Below are positions 38,401 through 53,400 of a DNA stretch of 64,000 nt, one piece after another. Positions within the stretch are counted from its first letter, which is position 1; every line of letters begins with the position of its first letter. The stretch is taken from contig NC_092679.1 of the NCBI RefSeq assembly GCF_964355755.1, positions 21,320,932-21,384,931 on the forward strand, written 5' to 3'. Origin of the DNA: Antedon mediterranea (Eukaryota; Echinodermata; Crinoidea; Comatulida; Antedonidae). The translations under genes were made by a program, and so were the position numbers. The notes beneath the pieces were generated by a model. The model did no database searches. It saw only the letters and a program-made list of their open reading frames with translations, and had not been told where the DNA came from.

Positions 38401-41400
38401 GGAGTTGAAACATGCACACAATGCTCAAATATTTACATTATAGAAAAATAACTCAGGCACTATCCTTTATATTCCATTTTAACCAATTAAATTTAACAAT
38501 ATATAATAAATTACATTAGTGAACCATTTTCTAAATAGATAGAAATAGCAAATAACTAATTGTGATAAGGAATTTATAGATTATATTTCAAAAGGAAAAA
38601 CCATCCAACAGCAAGATGTGAAAAAAATATTTTGTTTTCTCATAGGAAGCTTATGTAGTAACGGTGTTCTTATTCATTAATTCCAAATTATTATATAATA
38701 TTAATAATCAAAATATTTAATATTCAAAGCCTTCGTGCGAATAAAAAAAAAACGTACTTTTTAAAATAATATAGTCTTTCTAAACATACATTTTCAGTTA
38801 TCTTTATATTATAGACTATATATGAAAATTTGCATCAGTTTTATTAATTTGATATCCCACATTATTAATATTATTAGTGTAACATTTCAATAAATTAACT
38901 GCACTCTCCCTACAAAAATGCAACATGAAAGCCCACTTTAAACTGCTTTTTCCCTACAAAAACACATTGTGAAAGCTCACGTTAAAATTTAATTTCATTT
39001 TTTGCACTTATGAAGAGATGGCATGAACTGTACTTAATATCAGCACATCCATTTAGAAGCAAGCACTTAAAATATAAATTAGTTTTCACTAAAATATTAA
39101 CATCAAGATATTAGCACAAGACACATTTGACCTTTGACCTTACTAATGGAGAACATGTCATTTTATGTGTCAATTTAAAATGTTTATGACACGCACATCA
39201 TTATAACTGGACTATTTATCTTGCCTCATTGTATTCAATGTAAATTAAGCTATCAAATACAGTGCCACTAAGAGGAGACAAAGTTTTACACAATTAAGCT
39301 GCTAACATCCGGACAAAGGCATTAAAAAACATAGGTCACAACATAGATATTATAGTTCACTATAATATCTCTATGGTCACAACGAAAGCATTTACTGTAC
39401 TATTGAAGAGATAGAAAAAACGACAACTATGGAATGCCAAAAGTGCCTTCAGTATAAGTGTTTGGCACCTTATTGTCCAACAGCATAGATCTACATTTAA
39501 TAATGACCTACTTTCAAAGGCAAGGATGGCAAAATCCGATTGGATTGTCAGAATCAAACCTATTTAGATGTCAATGTCAATCATTTCTAATTAAGATTAA
39601 AGATTCTTTATTCTTGGAGACTGAATAAACTGCTCTATGTGCAAAATAACATGCATTTTAATCAAATTCGTCAACAACCACTACAAACAAAAACATTACA
39701 TTTTTTAGTAATGTTAGGATCTGAAAGTCATGCAGTTAAAATATAAAGAGATACTGCATTCAATTTGGACCGAACAAGGCCAAATTACCATTTTTGAATT
39801 GTACTTTCCCAAAATCTATTCTATGCCCGTTACATTTTTTAACCAGCCTATTAATAAAGTTAGTGAACAAGCAACAAAACAGTGGTATTTGTATATTATC
39901 TGGAAACTCACTTCATCTTCTAAATCGTCTATATTTAGAAATTCCTAGAAAATGAGGAAAATGAAGCAAACACAACAATAAAACATGTGCTCAACATGCA
40001 ACAATTTAATGTGCTAAAATGATGATATCTATGTTATTATGGGATATCTATAAAGGATAAATTAATAATATACTGTACATGATATTAATAATATACATGA
40101 AATATGAGTCTAAAGCTCTGTCTACACTATCACACTAGTTTTACAAATAAAGTGTGGTGTGCCCAAATATGGTCATGATATGCTTAAATATGGTAGTGAT
40201 ATGACATCATCATGTCCATATGAGTACATCACATAAAGTTTGATAGTGTAGACAGGGCTTAAAGTTACATTCATCTGGTTTGAACGGGTATTAAAATGAT
40301 GTTATTGTTAATATTGGATAACTATATAATGGATTAATAAGGTACAAATGGAATAAAAGAAATCAAGAATGGTAGTAGTAAGCCAAACGTAATACAGTTT
40401 CCGGATCCAGGTCGTGAGTTCGAGTCCCGTCTGAGAACAGTTTTTTTTTTTTATTGAATTCAAACTTTCACTTTGAAGAAAAATTACTACAATTGTTAAG
40501 TTTGATATTAAATAATCAACTAAATTATTGATGTTTTATTTATTTAATTTCAAACAGTTTATGTTTTAAAGGCTACACAGATTCTTTGTTGTGCTATTTT
40601 CTATTCAGCCTTTGTGTTTTTCTTTGTGAACAAAGCACTGTTACAGGCAACTGCAACCAATTTCCTGTCTAAAGAATTTAAATTTCCTACTATCTGTTAA
40701 GATATGCTATTGGTTGCAACAAGAAGTTGCAATTAACCGAATTTCAATTGTAATACAGTGTGTACAGAAGAGTACACCATTTTAATGTAAAACCTATATT
40801 TATTTCACCTATTACATTAACTTTCCTAAATTAGAATCATAATCATAGGAAATCTTTTGCTTCACTGTAGGAATGTTTCTTCTTTTCTTTATTTTTTATT
40901 TCAACTTTCATTCATTACAGGAATATTTCAGCTGACACTGGGTATTCCATACCCCTGATGATTAACATATTGTATATAACTCAGGCCAATGGTACAAAGT
41001 ACAGACGTATAATTACCATATAAATGAATATGCATGCATTACTAGGAAATGACAAATTATATTTACATTCAATAAAACTAAATGATGTAGCAGGCATAAA
41101 GTAGATTATTATCAGTATGAGATGCATGTTTGCTAAATGACAATCTAAAAATACTTCGAATATAAACCAATATGGCGAGAGCAAAAATGATTTTCAGTAG
41201 GAATGATTTATTTATAAGGTCTTATATTAAACACTTGATGCAGTATGTCAATAAAAAAATGAGCAGTTTTGATTTCCACATATGGTCTGGATTTCATCAT
41301 GTCTTTAAAAAATGATTTCATGTTAAAAGCTTGGTCCCCACTAGAACGCACGTAACCCACAACACAAGACCAATTACAAGCGCCAATTCCAATAATCAAT

Positions 41401-44400
41401 CGCTTTTGATTGGTGAATTTTACTGTGTTTCAGCCTCGTCCTTGCGTTCCGTCCTAGTGCGAACCAAGCTTAAGCCACGTTTTCTGAGTTGTACTAAAGT
41501 AGGTTCTATTTAAGACAACAATTAAATATAGTCACCTTGTGTTTCTTGATGAGTGATTCGGTGCTAGCTTGGTCATGGCCAACGTCCTCACTGGAGACTA
41601 GTCGCAGAGTGTCTAGCATCCAGATATCAACATCATCTGCATCAGCGAAGAACTAACAAAAATTTAACATTTATGATTTAGTATTATAACAAAATACAGA
41701 TATACAGAGTGCAATTATTATTGTTGCCAAAATCAGTTTTTTCCTAATGAAACCGTATTGACTATACTGGAATCTTGTAAATTTTTGGTTTTATGTGCGA
41801 TATGGGTTTCATCTGGTAGTCACACAAAAGCAAATTTTTTATCTGTGACCTGCTGATTTGCTGCAAAAAAAATAATTAAGCAAATGAAACAATGTATTGT
41901 CCTTCTTACTTGGTACATATCAGTAGCTTCGTTCAAACGGTTCTTCCTCTGCTGACTAAGGTCAGTAAGTTTCTCCCAATTCTGTTGTATGTCAGCATTG
42001 CGTGCCTTAATCTTGTCACCATCACGGTGACCCTCATTGATAAGGTCTTCTCCTGCCTTCATGTTGCCTTCTAGTTGGGTCTGTCTTCCAGACATTTCTT
42101 GCTCCAAGGCCTAGAAGAACAAAAACAGTTATTTAAACTACAAATACATTTAACGTTTTTCTTTAACGCTTCTGGATGGCTTTCTAAAAAACAGTAGAGA
42201 TTTTCTGCATCATAAGTATACCTTGTGTTTGTTAAGAAGGAGGTTAACACTCGTGAGATCTCTGCCAATGTCGCCAGATGACAGAACTTGTTCCATCTCC
42301 TTTATCCAGTTCTCATCGTCTGCAAGATCCCAGAAGAATTTCCACAGTTTGCAGGATTCCTTAAGGTTGTCTTTGCGAGTGTGGCCAACATTCTGCAACT
42401 CTTGGTAGCTCTCTTCCAGGTTGGCAATTCGTTCTTTTACAATCATTGGATCAACAGGAGTATAACCTACAACAAGATAAATTAATTTTTATTCTTCCTT
42501 GAGCATATACACACATCCCCCTTGAACCTTTTTTGCCATGAACCAATGTTGTAGCAGTTTTGAGGTGTGTTTTGGCTTTTCAAGACAGAAATCTTTTTTT
42601 GGGGAATAAAGTATAGGTACGTCCCTAAGGAGTTAGGTAGTACTTTTGACATAGAGGTATATTTTAATCCTATCATTAGTTATCTCAAACAGTATTTTGT
42701 GGTTCTACTAACCTGTGCCATCCACTCCCTTCTCGTCCACAAACCTATCTGCCTGCTGGTTCACCATGTTTACACGTTCACCATAGGCGGAAACATCTGC
42801 TTCAAGAAGGGCGTGCTTCTCCAGAAGATCTTCTACATCCATGAGATGGCGTCCATAATCCTCGGACAACAACTGGCCTTTGGTTTCTTCCATCGAGTCC
42901 AGGAGAAGCTCCATCTCCTGAAAGATTTTCTGGATTTCCAGAGAGTAGTCAAGACGCAATCGACGATTCTTCAGAAGTTCCAGTAAATAGGCCCATAGAC
43001 GAAGAACATTTTCTTTTCTGTTTAAAGATGAAATGGAATAAAACATATATCATCAGCGTTGCTGCAAATTAATATTTTAGGTTGTTTTTGTGGTAGTTGC
43101 TATTGTTTCCTTGTGACATTTTTTCTCTTTTTGTTTGTTTATGGATGTACTATCCAAAATAAAGAAAATAAAAAATGAATAATTGAACTTGGCAGTACGT
43201 GCAACATCGCAAGCGCTTTCTTCTTCAAGTCATGTAAATTCAAAATAGGATTATAGGTAAAGCCATTGCGAAATTAAACGTTCATTTTCTTTTATTTATC
43301 AGCACTACATACTCACCTAACATTAATTTTCTCTATATCATGATAGTTCTCCGATTCCAATTCTTCAGCGACTGCAACTACGGTCAATACGCGTTCCTCG
43401 TACGCGTTAATATCCGTCTCAATAGCTTCATGCTTCTTGGCAGCAGCCTCCACAGCCGGTAAGTCATAGCCGAAGTTGTCTTGGGAAACCAGACGCTGGT
43501 TATCGCCGAGCCAGACCTCTCGCATTGCAGCTTTGCGATCAAATCGTTCAGCTAGTTGTTCTAGTTTCTCTTGCCGAATAAGCTCCTGGCGAAGTGCCAA
43601 CTCGCGTTCATGCTCAGATCTTTCCAATTTTTCCCAAGCCTGCAAAATAATTAGTAATGATAAAGATAAAGTAATGTATTCGATTTAGTATACGTACCCA
43701 TTATTTAGGGCCAAAAACAACAAATCAAGTGATTAGGAGATTGTTTAGAGGGTTTATAGGTACAGATTATAAAAACTATATTTATATTTTCTTATGATAA
43801 TCTATTTTAATTAAATATGCATACCTTATTGATATCTGAGATGAGCTTTCCTTCTTTGGGTAAATATGGTTTTTGATTGTTCGCTCTCATTTTACTTTGA
43901 ATGGTGAATAGAAGTACCTCTAAGTTGCCTTTTTCCATGAACCTGTAAATAAATGGTTGTGTTGCGTTAAAACAATTTGGAAGCTGGTCGTTTGCTCAAC
44001 TATGCATAATACTACATACAGAACTATATTAAAATATCATCATACAAATATTATGTTATGTTATTGTTAAAAATAGAATTTATTTTAAAAATTGTATTGT
44101 GTTCGACATGATTACTCATGTTATTTTTGGATCTGCATTAAATCATCTCACTTTGTTGTTGCCTAGTGCTACCTCACTGTAAAATTCACAACAAATCTAT
44201 TACACAGGAACTTACTTGGGTGGTTTTTCCACTGTTCTGTAAAAATTAAACGCCAACAATTGCTGTTGTACTCCTGTCAGTGAATTGGCAAAAGTCCTAT
44301 CGCCCAGTACTTGAACGGTATGCTCGATCCATCGTAACAGGTCTGACGTGAGCTTCTCGTACTCCTTGATGAGTTTGTCGTTCTCTCGCACCGATGTCAT

Positions 44401-47400
44401 CACGTTCGTGATACGTTTACCCATAACCGTCTCAGTCTTCATTTTTGAGAAGTAATGATAATATGTTACGACGTATGTCATGATAGATTTCTCATCTGGG
44501 TGATCGATGTTAATATCTGAAGAAATAAAAACAACAAAATTAAGTTGTATTAATTATTTGTTTAGATTAATTAGCTTAGATTGATCCAAAAAGACCCAGA
44601 TTTGTTTTGCCATTTTGACAAAAAAAAAAATACGTTCTGTAATTTTCAGTCAACCCTTACATAAACCGATTGAGATATTATACAACTAAAAAGTCAGCTA
44701 AGCAACAACAAAATGTTGATAACAGGGCAGTAACACCTAAATGGTCAAAAATATTAATAATATTAATAATTAAGTATCTTATGGAAAACCAATATTTTTA
44801 TTGCAGTACTATTTTTATAAAATGAGATGTAGAAGGTCTACACTGGCCTACTTGATATGGGCGACATGATGCAGTCATATTCGATGGTCCATCTTCATGG
44901 TAATGGAGGTATAATATAATATATAATAACTCTATGTTTAAACCAGATACCCTCTAATGTTTAATGTACATTTTAAAGAGTAGGATTGAATTTAGGACTT
45001 TATTTTAAAATCTGGTTGTGAGGGAATTTACATTAGTGTCATTGTTCTCTCATACTCTCTATACGGTTATGAGCCAATCAATTACAGTAGGTAAGTGTGA
45101 AAGACCCTTTATACTAACCCTCTGTGTCAAGGAGCTTCACAAGCCCAAGTTTCTGTTCTGCTGTATTGAAAGCATTGTTCAAATTGTAAACTGGTTGACT
45201 CTTTTGAAGTTTGTTATACTCAATAAGATCTGGACGATGTTTGTGGATGAGGGCGTTGAACGCTAGACCATCACGCCAGCTGTTTGTGAAGTTACGGACG
45301 TTCACATTCTTGTAGCCAGCGGTCTTCATCTGACACCAAAGCAAGAGGGCATCCTTTGCTGATCGTTTCTCGTCACTCTCATCATCTTCAATTGTAATAT
45401 CTTGAATCTAGTTTGAAATTAAAATAACAATTGACATTCAAAACATGTTAAAAGTATTCCTAATACACTTTATGTAACTACTAGTAGTAGACATGGAAGA
45501 TAAAATTGTGCACTGTGTACTGTATATCCGTCTGACATGACAACTTAGCAAGACAGCATTAAGGAGTGGGTAGCTTTAAGGTAAATCTTAATGCATTACT
45601 TTCTGTCAAAATAATAGTGTTAATTTTAATCAAATAATGTTTAAATTTCGTAGTATTGTACTCAAAGGACAATGTTTACAGAGGAGCAGTAACAGAAAAA
45701 AAATACAGAATTTATTTTATTCCTTATGGACCTTTACACAAAGCGTGAAGCTGACGGGTGGTTTCCGTTTACTGTTACCGCTCATCTGTGTAAATTGGCC
45801 TTTATGCTAGTACAAATATTGAGAACAGAAGTAATTTGCGGGTGGGCCAAAAAAAGGTTTTGCATTTGTAACATGGTGTCTTTCAAATATTGGGGAGCTT
45901 TTGTTTTGCGAAGAAATACTGTATGACTGACAACAAATCAACGAATGTCATATGTCATAGGTTGTGACAAATCTAAAGCTGTCTTTAATATTCTGACACA
46001 ATATTCCAAAGCTCTATCTACACTATCAAATTCTTTGTGACAAAAAAATGTGATGTGTCCATATATGGACATGATGTCATATCACTACCATATTTGGGCA
46101 TATCACTACCATATTTGGGCATACCAGACCACACTTTTTTTTGTCAAACTTATATGATAGTGTGGACAGAGCTTAAAACACACTCGTCACTGTTCTTACC
46201 TGAAACCTAAGGATGATGGTCCATATTAGACCTAGAGTGAGTCTATGATTCCCATCAGTGATGTCGTGTGATCCCATGTTTTCCAGATGTACACGCTTTT
46301 CCTTCAGGAATTTCAGTGCCTTGTCGCAGTTCTCTAAACAATGGATTCTCATCTTTCCCTTTGTTGGCTTTGGCTGTAAATAACAAGAAGAACAAATATA
46401 TATTTACTTTCCATTATCGAAACCTGGAGAGTTCTCTCCTACATATTAATTAATACAGAGCTTTCAATTTGCGACTATGTCATTATATGCATGCTGGGGG
46501 AAGGGTGGGACGTGATTCCTTGCTTCCAACCTCGGCACAGTTTTCGTTGTTTCTAGGTTTAGAAGACTGATAACATGACCTAACTTTTTGTCGGCTTACA
46601 TTATAAAATGTCACATTTGAAGAAACTCTTTGTGTTTGAGACAATAACTGGCTGTCTATAGTTTGTAACAGGTAAACAACACATTGTTGTATGTCTTGGG
46701 ATAGCATTTATATTCCTGTTATCATATCATATTATTAAACAACAACATTGCTAAAATTATCATACTTCATAGTATTGATATAATGCATCTTAGTAGACCA
46801 TATGAGTATGAGTTATTACAAATTTGAGATTTAGACATGTAACCAAGTCTAGATAATATTTCTTCTTAAACCAGTATAAAAACTATATATAAAATGAAAT
46901 TCATCATTCAAAATTAAATTTAGCTCAATAGCTAGATTTATTGGACGACAAATGAAAATAAATAGACCTATTTATTACACAAATATATAATGGCCAATTT
47001 GACGACATAATATTAACAGTTTTTATTAGTCCCCCCATAAACTTCACAGACAAACACCACTTAACACGATGCAGTCAACCATGACCAATAAATATTACGA
47101 CAATAATAACGCCCACACAAATTTGTTTAAAAAAAACCACTTGAAAAGTACTGTATGCAAATTTGATTTAGTAAAATTTTATTGGCGCAACAAATAAAAA
47201 ATTATAATTATATTTTCTTATACTGACATATTAAAATCATAACTTACAACATATTAATTTTTAGCTTTGTTTGTTATTTTTACTGATATTCATACTACTG
47301 TAAATTGATAATGAGTATAAAAGAACTGTGATAAGTGTTTTTCTTTGAATTGAAGGTGGTATTGCACTGTAATATTTACTTTAGATAACATTAAACCACA

Positions 47401-50400
47401 CATAAAAGTCTAAGCCTGTCCCAGTGTTCTTGCATTATATTTTTCTGTATTTAAGTAACAAATAAAAACACTATACTGTATAATAAGCCTGCCCTAAGTG
47501 TTCATGTATTGTATTTTTCTGAGTTGAACCAGTTTAAGTACAATTGTGGTTATTTCTTTTGAAAGCAAGTACTATGATTTGAATTGCATAAAAAATAGTG
47601 TTACTGTATATTTTATTTAGTTGTTAAGCTTTAAAATCCGGCGTATACATTACTTATATCGACATTCATAAAACATGTATACTTTTTGATATTTTGCGGA
47701 TGTTAGCCACATACGAGGTCGAACTGCTAGTGTTAATGGTTTCTAGAATCGTAATATTTTATTAAGTGGGTTATATTTAGACAGCAGTGTTAAAGGGATC
47801 ATGTGGATTCTCTTCATAATCTATACTTTTGTATAGTGCCACTATATATTATTATGATCAAAACTGAACTGACATAGATGTATGTCTACCTGACATGAGC
47901 TTATAACCGAGGATTAAAAACTAGAGATTCACATGATCAATTTGTAGGTGGGCTTACTATAGGGGTGGTTTCATTGTATGCCAGAGATTTACATACATTA
48001 CACTACAGAGTAATTTATTTATTTCATGTTACAATCACACAATAACAGGCCGTGTCTTTTGAAAATCATAGGTGTGCTACAAATTGCACTCGTCAATACA
48101 TTCAGGGGTCCTGTAGGTGTGCGTTTTGTATGTTCGTGTGTAGCTAGAAGTATACCAAATCTAGGCGTGTTGTAAATCGCACTCCTCAAGGGCAGTTTAG
48201 GAGTGTGTTAGGTGAGTGATCGCACTTACTCGCCTTAAAAAGCAAGGCCTGCAATAATAATAACATTTACCAAAATTTATATTTAGACGTAATAATTTTA
48301 AAACCAGCTGTCTGTTTGAGAAATATGGATACACTTCAATTTAAACATTATGTTTCAATAGTCGATGCCTAATTAGTATTTTACCATTAACATGATTACG
48401 ATTCACAACATCTTTTGCAATAAGACGTGGGTACCGAGGGAGCCAAAACCATTATTAATGTATAACGCAGAAGCTTGCGTTAATTGCGACAACTTATAAC
48501 GACGAAAATTGTATGTTGCTAATTACATTGAATATTTATGAAAAACACAGTGTTTGCAATATGTCTGGCATCCCTGCGGAATAATTATTATGGATCGTTT
48601 GCTTATAAGAATTGCGTGATAGAGAATGAAGTTTGAAAATTAGCTTTCTGATGCTGTCAAACAATTGTCATTGTTGTGAATAATCTTAACCATAAGAATC
48701 ATAGTCGTTATTGTCAGGATCCTAATCATTATCAGGATTACAATCATTATCATTAGAATAATTTACTATGTTTACAAACAATCTTGTACTTAAATTATCA
48801 ATCTACACTACTGTATCAAACTAGGTTGACAAAAAAAGTGTCCAAATATGGTAGTGATGTGCCCAAATATGATAGTGATATGACATCATCATGTCAATAT
48901 AATTGGCACATCACATTTTTTGATAGTGTAGACAGAGCTTAAGAAGAATACAGTAAAACCGTATATGCTTAAATATGGTAGTTTATGACATCATTCATGT
49001 TTTTAAAAAAAGTTGATAGTGTAGACAGAGCTTAATAGATTTTATTAGAGAAACTGATGATTATTAATAAAAAATAACCTAATGTAATAACTGAATTATA
49101 TTAAAAAGACACTTTGGAAAACGAACTGACAATGTCAAGGCCTAGAAAATAACATATTTCCTGTACAAAACGACATAGACAGATACATAACCTAAATATG
49201 TAATCATTACATGAATATAGGGTCTTCATAACTTCCATAGTCCGACAAAAACCTGTTTAAATCAAACCAAATCACTTTGCAATACATGACTTATGGGGTT
49301 TAGAGAGGACAAGTGGGTGGAACAACCATAAAGGAAATAATTAAACACAGTAGTTGATATTATATTACCAACACTAGATACAGCAGAACCTCTATTATAG
49401 GGAAAGTGTCCCCTTAATGTTTGTGGTGTTCAAAAGGAGGGGTCCAACTCTATTTAGTGTTTTCAGTACATTCAGTTCTATGTTGTCGATAAAAAAATTG
49501 TTGATTTTGCGGCAACCCAAAACATGCCTCCTATTAAAATATTCTTTCATTTAATTTGGCTATTAAAGATAGCATTTATTGAGTCATTATAAATATTTTT
49601 GTTATATCCATTAAATCCAAAGTGAAATAAAGAAACGGTTGAATTCAAATAAGTTTTGAAAGAGATCAGCAATGAGATGAAGCATGACTCACCTAATGAA
49701 TATTCATAATATTAGTTAGGGACAGTCTCAAAAGCTTATTTGTTATGCGAGAATGCAATGAACTGTGTTAGTTATCACACACCTTCTACTAGACTGAGTA
49801 GATGGGGAAAATCAAATTAATTCTTCCTGGGAATCGTTCACAACGTTCCATGACATCAATTTGATGAAGATACTTTAAAATTATAATATGCACATTTGAT
49901 ATGTCCATAAACATAAATAACATCTTTCTTTGAGTGGCCGTTTAATAAAAATATTGATTTAATAAATTAATATAATGTAGATCAAGGTTTAAATAATATT
50001 TTAATAGTGTACAGTATATTTGTTATTTTAGTTATATTTATGAATTATAAATAATTTATTTTTATATTATATTTCATTATAGCTTAAAAGTAATAAACAA
50101 AATCATCATTGACATTATTTCTTTCCAACTGTCTGTAGCAACCTACATAATTTAAGTTTCGTAACAAAAAACTAAAACGATTTTAAAAATCCAATTTTGT
50201 GAGTTAACGAGCGGAACAAATCACGCAGTGTTGATGTTATGTTGTTGGGTTCCCATTTATTCCTACGCTTCATTGTCATGACAGTCTATCGTCTTCAATT
50301 CGGCTCTTAATGATAATGCGTTTGTCCATCTACTATTTGATTGGAATTTACTTATCGTATTTAAACAGATTCCAAAGAATTAATATTTTGAAAATTATAT

Positions 50401-53400
50401 ACTATGGTACAGTGATTAAAAGATCATGTCAAAATTATTATTATTATTATTATTATTATTCTACAGAGGTTATTGTAACTAAATTGTGTTTATTCTAAAA
50501 CCTGTTTATGCATACAGCACATGGTAGCAAACGTTTTTTTACATTTTGCTTTTATTACCATTGCTTTTTTTATTGTAAAACGTTATTTATTTTCATTTTC
50601 TTATGTGGGAAATGTAGGCCAATGTCAAAACGCAAAAAATAAGGTGGTATAATATCAAACTGTAGTGATATAAATAGCTTCTTATTATCATAAGTAGGCA
50701 TCCTATAGTCAAGATGAGTTAATAAAAATGCAAAGTCAGCATAAATGTCAACATACATTAAGGATGTCTACAATATGTAAGCTTCACTTAGCATGTGATA
50801 ATAACAACAGATTTGCTGATTGATTCTGTTAGTGGCCTGAATAGTTTTCCCACAATTGTTATATTAAATACTACTGTATATATGATACAGACGACTCGTT
50901 CACATTGAGACTGAATTTAAGTGCAGTAGCTGGATAAACAACGGTGTTTAAAGCCCTGTCTACACTATCAAACTCACCTTTACCATATTTGGGCATATCA
51001 TTACCATATTTGGGCACATCACACTCTTTTTGTCACATCAAGTTTGATAGTGTAGACATACTGTAGCTTAAGAATATAACCGTTCACACACATTCCGTAC
51101 AAATTTACCGTATGTGTATAAATAGGTGGTGTCTTCTCCGGCCATACAATAGGACCAAAATCGGGCTTGGGCTGTGAACATAGTTTTATACCAGCATTAT
51201 GTTTACAAACATGAAGATTATTACACTGGCTGGCATTCCATACCACTAGCTTTTAAAATGTATTCAAAATAAACATTTCAGACCTTTTATTTGACTATTG
51301 ATTTTATCTTTTATTAATTGTAACACAATTTAAATGTGAATAGACCTTCAACTATAGTTTGCTAATACTGTACATAATTAGTTTGGTTTGTAAAATGTGT
51401 ACATTACAGAATGTTGTGATAAATACAATTGTAATTATTGAAAAATCCAGAAGATTTTGTAAAAAAACTGATCATCATCAACTATCAAAATAAAGAATGT
51501 ATCTAATTTTTTCTAATGTTATTGTATGTTTTAATATTAAACATTAGCTTCCTATAGTTGTAAATATTATGATTTGAAAAAAATGAAAATGTTAATTTCA
51601 CTAAAAAAAATTTCCTAGAAATTTGGCAATGAATAAAAATTCCAAAGGGGTTTCCATTACAGCAGGGGTCTGTATTCACATTTAATATTATTTGTTTAAG
51701 TCTCTTATGTAAACAGCAAATTATGCAAGCATATGGCATCATGAAGAAAAGCAACTAATCCAATTCTATACAGTCCCATTAAAGCCGGTAATTTATTAAT
51801 TGGTTGCAAACGATGAGTTTTCACCTGACGAAACACTGCATAATTAAGCTTTATGAATGGGTTTCCAATTCATTTTAGGTGCATGTTTTTCATGAATTTG
51901 TTTATCATGCATACTAATATTTTGGACAACATTGAAACATGAATCGGTTCGGTTTGAAAAATATCCAGATGATATGGTCATTAATTTTGGTGGAAGGCGG
52001 CAAGAAGGAATAGAAAATTAAATGTATTACATTTTTTACATTTACAGTATTGCAACTAAAATATTGAGATAGAGCTTAATATTCCAATGCATGTTAAAAA
52101 ATGATATCTCTTTTTTTTTTATCACAATAGAGAAGATGCATATCTTCGCAAATTCTATACCTGTAGATAGCATCAACTTTAAAACGTCAATTTAGAATCC
52201 TTTAAAACGTCAATTTAGAATCTTTTAAAACGTCAATTTAGCATCTTCTAAAATGTCAATTAAAAAACGTGATGCTTGAACAACTAAATAGTTTGGTATT
52301 ATCTGATAATAGTGTGAAATACCATGGATCAGCTCCCCAGAGAGTGATAAGCTGGATACAATACAGCTTAAAAGCCCATCTGATAGTGAACAATTAGTCA
52401 ACACATAATACAACTATATCACTCTGTATGCAATTAAGAATAAAACCAAATAAATATATAGACATTTCATTTTTATTTAGTGCAATTTATTATTTTTAAT
52501 CGATACATATTTAGTAGGTCACAGGTCAAAGTTTATGAAATATTGACCTGATACAGGGTAGTATGATATACTACTACTGTATTAAAGACCCCTTCCCTGC
52601 AATTTTGGACGTTTTTTGGAAAATAATACATATATATCACTTTAAAAACATTAAACCATGTCATTCCTCGTCTTAAATGTACGTTTTATGGTAAATTATG
52701 ATAAAAAGTGAGAAACAATGCACTACCTAAGTAGCTCGCGGCGATCGACCTCTCGTGGACGGTCTCAGGCCTAGCCTAGCTAGGCTTAGTTTTGTAGGCC
52801 TAGCTGGTAAACATCGGTAACGTACGAACATCGTACGCTAGCTATATACCTAGCCTGACGTTGTATAGTTGCTGCATTAATTGTCTTTCTATTTTTGCCA
52901 GACTCCGTTGATACAAATTGGGGAAAACCCGGTATTTTCGCTGAAAAGTTAGGAGTCTTCCATTTGTTTTGGCTTCACGATCGATCGAAAAGTGGGCGAA
53001 TTACAGGTGAAAAACAACAATATCAATCCGCGCGCAATGCATTTTGGGATTTATAGCGGGCCGCTATAATTATTAAAATCGATTTATTTTTCACATTTTT
53101 AACCGTTTAAAGACGAAAAAAGTTATCGCAATAGGACCATATAGTATTATTTTTACATTAAATATAGTTTGTGATCTTAAATTAGATCTAAAAAACATAG
53201 GGAATGGGGCTTTAAACAAAGAAATATTTCAGAATGTTGATACCAACTCAAAATAGTATCACAATGGGACATCACTAAAATAGTGCAGTTAAGAATCATT
53301 AAACATTGCTTCAAGAGTTTCAGCTCTTTCTCTCTCAGAAAGAACAGGGCCTGTGTCAGTTTATCCAGGTAAGTTATGCACAAAACAGACTACCACAATT

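Larger units (their letters stand above)
38303..41535. other. Spectrin intron 11 region (3.2 kb)
   Basis: It holds the microexon candidate (39912), a MITE (40113), a tRNA-like 3' fragment (40410), a second MITE (41327) and a DR1 motif (39128), all listed separately. The rest is AT-rich with no supported feature. Confidence 0.6.
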
